Positions 8,749-13,068 of a stretch of DNA of 13,068 nucleotides are shown here, one piece after another. Every line of letters starts with the position of its first letter. Position 1 is the first letter of the stretch. The notes beneath the pieces are model-generated. The model did not search any database and was not told where the DNA came from. It saw only the letters and a list, made by a program, of their open reading frames with translations. The DNA lies in assembly GCA_003024985.2 (NCBI GenBank), contig PXIH01S0000274.1; one strand, given 5' to 3'. The position numbers and the translations under genes are program-made. Source of the stretch: Euperipatoides rowelli (Eukaryota > Onychophora > Udeonychophora > Euonychophora > Peripatopsidae).

Positions 8749-10674
8749 ATGACTACTCATTTAAATCAAAATCGTAGAAGAAAAAAGAAAGTTAATTATG
8801 GTGTACGAGCTGTCGAATTGTGTCGGGGTAAAAATGGATTTGGTTTTACTATTTCTGGACAATCTCCATGTTCGCTAAGTTCCATTGTTGCTAATAGCCC
8901 TGCAGAAAGGGCAGGGCTTAAGCCTGGCAATTGTCTGATTGCTGTCAATGGTGAAAATGTAGCGTCTGCATCACATGATGAAGTTGTTCGACGAATTGGG
9001 AGTACTGTTAGATTTTTGAAATTACAGATTGCTGAAAATTATCATTCAGAATCATCTGAGGATGAATTTTTGCAACAGAGGCCAAAATCCAAATATCCTA
9101 ATCGGGTTAAACTCAAACAAAACACCTATCGTGCTGAGAATGTAGTAGCTGATCTGCATTCTGGGGCATTATTTTCTGAATATGTTTATAAAAATCAAAA
9201 ACTTTCTACAAATAGAGGGGATGTAAAACCAATAAAACCTCCTTGTCGATCTAATGGTGCAGTATTGGATATTATAGCATCAAATCATGATAAATCAAAT
9301 GCTTCGATAATCTCTAGGATGGAAAAGTTGAGAGATCAGAAGGAAAATGTCTGTAGTAAACCAATACATAGAAAAATAGACAAATTTGAAAGCAAGAAAT
9401 ATGAAAAACCTCCTGCTGGTCAGGATTTATCCAAACCATTATTTACTCCCAAAGATTTATCAGAAATATTATATCCTACCTCCTCAAATGTTTCATTGAA
9501 TAATTATCTCGATAAGTCTCCTATTATTCAAAGTGCAGTTGGCTATCTTGGATCTATTGAAATGCCCAGTGAAAACTATTTGAAAACTTCAAGGTTGCAA
9601 GCAATCCGCAATTGTATTAAAAGAATAAGAATAGAGAAAAAAGTCCATACATTAATGTTCATGCAAGTATTTGAGGATGTAGTGATTTTAAGGAACATTT
9701 TAGGTCTAAACATCGCAGTTTACCCTGCTCAAAAAATTATATTTTGTGGTGTTTATGCTGATGATACTCGTTTCTTTGGAATTGTAACCATGAATAATTC
9801 GGGTAATCAAATAGAAACCATTGTTCGTAAAATCACTGGAAGTTCTTGTCATGTTTTCATGGTGGATACTAAATTACAGCCTCATAGTGTACATGCACAG
9901 TATACTCAGTCTTTTAACTTTCAATGTACCTATAATCCAGATACTGGCAATTGTTATGAATTTCCATGTTCTGCCGGGCCATTACTTTTAGCTATTGGTA
10001 AACTTTATAAAGATCGTCCTGCATTAAGCATAGATCCAGCACCCGGTCTTATTGACATTGATTCCCAGCCACCTCCAAGCAGTAATAACAGTGATAGTGG
10101 TATTGGATTTTCTCGTGAAGATGATCGCTGCGTTGATGGAGATAAAATTGACAAAACAATTTGTGACAACCCCACTTGTAATTCCTGTTCTCAGAAACTA
10201 TCTTGTTCTAATCCAAAAGTGAATCGTTTAACTGTTAGAGCTATGCCTGATCCTGTAAAACTCTATCGAGCCAATTCTTTTTGCAACAGCGATGGCTTAG
10301 CTGATTTTAACAATGCAACCAATATTCGAAATAGTGTGTATAAACTTTATAATCGAAATTCTGTTCATGAATATTCAAGGCGAAGCTCCACAGATTCTTG
10401 CTGTGATCCTTGTCCATCTTTGCCTGCATTTTGTAAATCAAATGGACAGGGGAAAAAATATGGCAATGAAAAATATTTATCCATGAAAGCAATTCCCACA
10501 AATAAATTTCGAACTGAGCTTTGTGTTGATTTGGAAACATTGCAATGTCCTAAAGAAACACCGGATTCTCTCATTTGGGGTCCAGATGGAAATTACCTTT
10601 CTCATATTCATTCTAACAGTTATCCTGAACTTAATGAATCTTTACTTGCTCAAAATGGTTCGGATTTTAGTGAC
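8749..10674 (+). CDS. RGS12: RGS12-like regulator of G-protein signalling, N-terminal exon (PDZ + PTB)
   Basis: This is the first 642 codons of an RGS12/loco-family protein. In the family, RGS12 is a GTPase-activating protein and scaffold: the RGS domain acts on Gi/o alpha subunits, Ras-binding domains bind Ras/Raf, GoLoco binds GDP-bound G alpha, and PDZ and PTB dock receptors, channels and phosphoproteins. Visible here are a basic N-terminus (NRRRKKK, 8-14) and a PDZ domain (about 17-96) with the peptide-binding loop GFGF (30-33), SPAERAGLKPGN (50-61) and IAVNGENV (64-71). A Lys-rich linker follows. The PTB domain (about 262-420) starts with AVGYLGSIEMP and includes CGVYADDTRFFGIVT. The tail is rich in Ser and Cys, with NSDSGIGFS (446-454). 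The ATG at 8749 is the first after the in-frame stop at 8743. The coding sequence runs to a phase-0 GTAAGT donor; reading on would add only a 19-residue hydrophobic intron tail. RGS, RBD and GoLoco exons lie outside. PDZ followed by PTB is diagnostic of RGS12. Confidence 0.93.
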
Positions 10675-10680
10675 GTAAGT
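10675..10680 (+). promoter_or_regulatory. 5' splice site (GTAAGT) ending the RGS12-like exon
   Basis: GAC|GTAAGT matches the U1 consensus from +1 to +6. The cut falls between codons (phase 0) after SDFSD. The open frame continues for 19 more codons to a TAA, but these are AT-rich and read as a hydrophobic string, consistent with intron. Confidence 0.88.
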
Positions 10681-10777
10681 AGAAAATATTTAATTTTTGT
10701 TATTTCATTTCTTTTGAAAGTAATTAAAATATAATGTACAGTAGTCTAATCTTTATATAAAATTTATTTTAACCTTT

Positions 10778-10879
10778 CATTAAGAATAAAGTCTGAGGAA
10801 AATTATTTTCCCCATGACAAGCACTACTCATTGAGAATAAAGTCCGAGGAAATTTATTTCCCCCCGTGACAATCGCTAA
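10778..10879. repeat. 51-bp tandem duplication with conserved palindrome
   Basis: Unit A (10778-10828) and unit B (10829-10879) share AGAATAAAGTC, GAGGAAA, TTTCCCC and TGACAA in order. Each unit contains its own inverted repeat, GGAAAAT-T-ATTTTCC (10797-10811) in A and GGAAAT-TT-ATTTCC (10848-10861) in B. It starts about 100 bases inside the intron. No family is recognised. Confidence 0.85.
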
Positions 10880-11022
10880 GTAACAGCTTCATATGGAGAG
10901 AATAGTGGCAATTATAAAGCTTCTCTGTTGAAAGCTGCTATGAATAAACTAAGTGGAAAGTACAGCATTTTCCATTACTTCCGTATAGTTCAATCTACAG
11001 TTTTCCTCATTTCTCTTAACAG

Positions 11023-11055
11023 GAGAAGCCTGATGTTAACATAATGTCATCTTAT
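11023..11055 (+). other. Possible 33-bp in-frame microexon of the RGS12-like gene
   Basis: A good pyrimidine tract ending TTCTCTTAACAG (AG at 11021-11022) precedes GAGAAGCC, and TTAT|GTAAAG at 11055/11056 is a fair donor. The stretch between is 33 bases, divisible by three, and is open in phase 0 as EKPDVNIMSSY, matching the phase of the upstream donor at 10674. Nothing in the peptide is recognised, and AT-rich introns often contain such decoys. Confidence 0.25.
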
Positions 11056-13068
11056 GTAAAGCTCAAAGAGTTTTCTAAAGTATTCGTGATTGAAAATTTT
11101 ATTTATGCCATTTGTTCGTTCACTCTACTATGCATATTGCACTATGACTATATGAAAGTGTAAATATGTGTACATAACTTCTAAGTGTTAACTAATTATT
11201 AATTTCCAAATTGTTTAAAAATTAATCATAGTGCATGCATTAGCAATAAAAATTAAGTGTTCTTTTAATAACATAAATTGATAAATCAAAAACAAGTGTT
11301 TCATATTAGGCCAAAATTGATTTTATACAACCATAGTTAAGTTTTTGATGTTAAGTCATTATTGATTATCCAATCTTTAATTCAGATTTTGAGATCAAAT
11401 TGAAATTTTTGATTTAAATGCCTAATTTTATCCTTTTGATTACTGAAAATAATTCTTAGGTGAACGACTGTCACTTGTACATATTATCAAGGCTGTTGTA
11501 CTACATAAATTTTTGTCCCTGTAAAGGACATTGAATTTTAAAAATTTGCTACAGTACATTTTAGTTTGCTTCAGCTCATCTTTATTAAAGTAAACATATT
11601 AATTATCAAATCCCCCCTTAACTTAGGCCTACTTAAAATAAGAATAATTAAATGTCCTAAAATTTTGTTTATTTATGTATTTCTACAATGTATAACATTG
11701 TTATTTCATTCCATCAATCAATCACTTCTTAAATAGTAACTTTTATTTTTTTATTCCATTAATAGTTTATGTAGGCTAGTGTATTTTTTTCTGCTTAAAT
11801 AAGCTATACCATATAGGCTATACAGTATAGTATTTGTTTTGGTTCAGTTTTTCCTTATTATGAACTTTCAATAGCTGCCGAGCTCATGGCAAATTCCGTC
11901 AAATGTACTGGAGGGGATATACCGTACGCTAAACATATGTCTCATTACATCATCACTCACTTATTGAATTATTTTAATTTTCAACTAATTCTGAATATAT
12001 TAATCCTAATTTTTTATTAATTCAATAATTCTTAATCTGCTCTATGAATTATGTATGATTTTTTAGTGTTTGTTAGGTGTTCATACTGCTCTATTTAATA
12101 ATGTCATAGTGTTATCTTTATTTAAAATTTTTAATATCTCCATGTTAAATTTTTCTTTTGTTCTGCAACAGCATCCATTCTGTTTGTTAATCCTTAAACA
12201 ATAGAGACCTCCCTGAAATCTTCATTCCAGTCTTCCACCTGACCCACAGTGCTGTTTTATATTTTTTGCAACCTTCCTTTGTGAAGAGGATTTTTAAATT
12301 ATGATTTGATTGGTTTTATTGTTGTTGGACTTAATTCTTTTAGCCTCACTCTACAATTTGGTCAGATTGATAATCAATTGGTGCAAATGAGTCAATGATT
12401 TAGCCCTGTGACTTATATGGCCTCTTGAAATTACCGAAATGTATGAAATTATGCTAATGAGTTTTTCATGTTGTCCTGACTAGCTTGGACGAAGAAATGG
12501 AGTCTTCTGCCTGATCTTGAGATGAAAAACATATCAAGACAACTAAGCCTATTGACATTAAAAAATATATAATATATATAGCCTATAGTCTATTTGAAAA
12601 AGTTATAAGTTCGAAAAATGCCACTTTAGACCAAAGAAGAGATTGAACAGATAGCGAGGCATATAAAGCGCTTGATCCAACTGTATGAAGTGAACTGTTT
12701 TTTGAGCCCATATCAAGAACTTCCACCTCTGGTTATTAAATACCAGAACTATCTCAAAATAATGCCCAACAATAGATAGTCTCAAGTATCCGATAGAAGA
12801 TCTGCAACTAATTCTCCCATTTATATTACTTACTCGTTTACTTCAAGCTACATACCTGTCAGATGAAATAAAAACTATTAGAAATATTTTTTTACATTCA
12901 CAGCACATTCCTTACATTTACACAGAAAAATGTTTCACCCTTTTTATTGTGCAAAAGATATTTAAAGTTAAACATTGAGCATTTCCTCGTTTTTCAAAAA
13001 AAGAAAATTTTGTAACCAACCTTTTTCTAAACCCCCCCCCCCCCTCCATGCTTGTTTACTTTTTCCTT

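Larger units (their letters stand above)
10681..13068. other. Intron-like AT-rich sequence after the RGS12-like exon
   Basis: No exon with recognisable RGS, Ras-binding or GoLoco sequence is present, so this is most simply the start of a long intron. It carries the 51-bp tandem pair (10778-10879), short palindromes such as CTATACAGTATAG (11818-11830) and ACAATGT-ATA-ACATTGT (11685-11701), and a C13 run (13032-13044). Three places that might hide coding sequence (11023-11055, about 11875-11923, 12630-12776) are treated as findings. The nested open frame at 12603-12785 on the minus strand matches nothing. Confidence 0.65.

Noticed and set aside
10307-10574. Two minus-strand open frames inside the RGS12-like exon
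   Set aside because: They are shadows of the clearly coding plus strand.
10675-10734. C-terminal extension of the RGS12-like frame by 19 residues
   Set aside because: It starts exactly at a consensus GTAAGT donor and reads as an AT-rich hydrophobic string, so it is intron rather than the protein end.
1-13068. tRNA, rRNA, CRISPR or bacterial operon content
   Set aside because: No cloverleaf with conserved TTC-type arm, no ribosomal blocks and no regularly spaced repeats were seen; the splice sites and retroelements show animal nuclear DNA.

Overview
The window looks like AT-rich animal nuclear DNA, probably from an invertebrate draft assembly. It has one intron-containing host gene, three decayed mobile-element genes on both strands, long non-coding spacers full of homopolymers, and single ambiguous bases at 1849, 2546 and 2551. 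The host gene belongs to the metazoan RGS12/loco family. I cannot name the species; frequent TAGGCCTA and TAC(A/T)GTA words may help someone who knows such genomes.

Layout. Positions 1-100 hold a 45-bp repeat pair with a perfect hairpin. About 290-1435 on the minus strand is a shattered Ty3/Gypsy (Metaviridae) pol relic. It runs from the end of RNase H through the integrase zinc finger and DDE core to the C-terminal domain, broken by stops and frameshifts and with the catalytic Glu replaced by Lys. Directly beside it on the plus strand is the 3' part of a CR1/L2-like non-LTR reverse transcriptase (homology from about 1577 to the stop at 2572), 5'-truncated as is usual for such copies. From 2573 to about 8200 the DNA is mostly non-coding, but contains a degenerate CCCTAA-like tract (4736-4767), a two-copy repeat of about 160 bp (5119-5440) and the C-terminal end of a Tc1/mariner-type transposase (6382-6621, minus strand).

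Host gene. A large exon (8703-10674) carries the start codon and 642 codons of an RGS12-like protein: a PDZ domain, then a PTB domain, then a Ser/Cys-rich linker. It has a good 3' splice site in front and a consensus GTAAGT donor behind, in phase 0. The RGS, Ras-binding and GoLoco parts expected of the family are not in the window and should lie on downstream exons. A 10-codon upstream ORF sits in the same frame and stops one codon before the main ATG. A MITE-like element of 389 bp (8222-8610, TA-flanked, 12-bp terminal inverted repeats) lies in the upstream intron, 90 bp from the acceptor.

Downstream of the donor (10675-13068) is intron-like AT-rich sequence. It has a 51-bp tandem duplication, one possible 33-bp in-frame microexon (11023-11055), a small GC-richer island (11870-11935) and an unassigned 49-codon open stretch (12630-12776). 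The mobile-element genes are all dead and do not work together with the host gene. I do not see a convincing new biological system; the observations most worth testing are the in-frame uORF, the MITE beside the RGS12 exon and the possible microexon.
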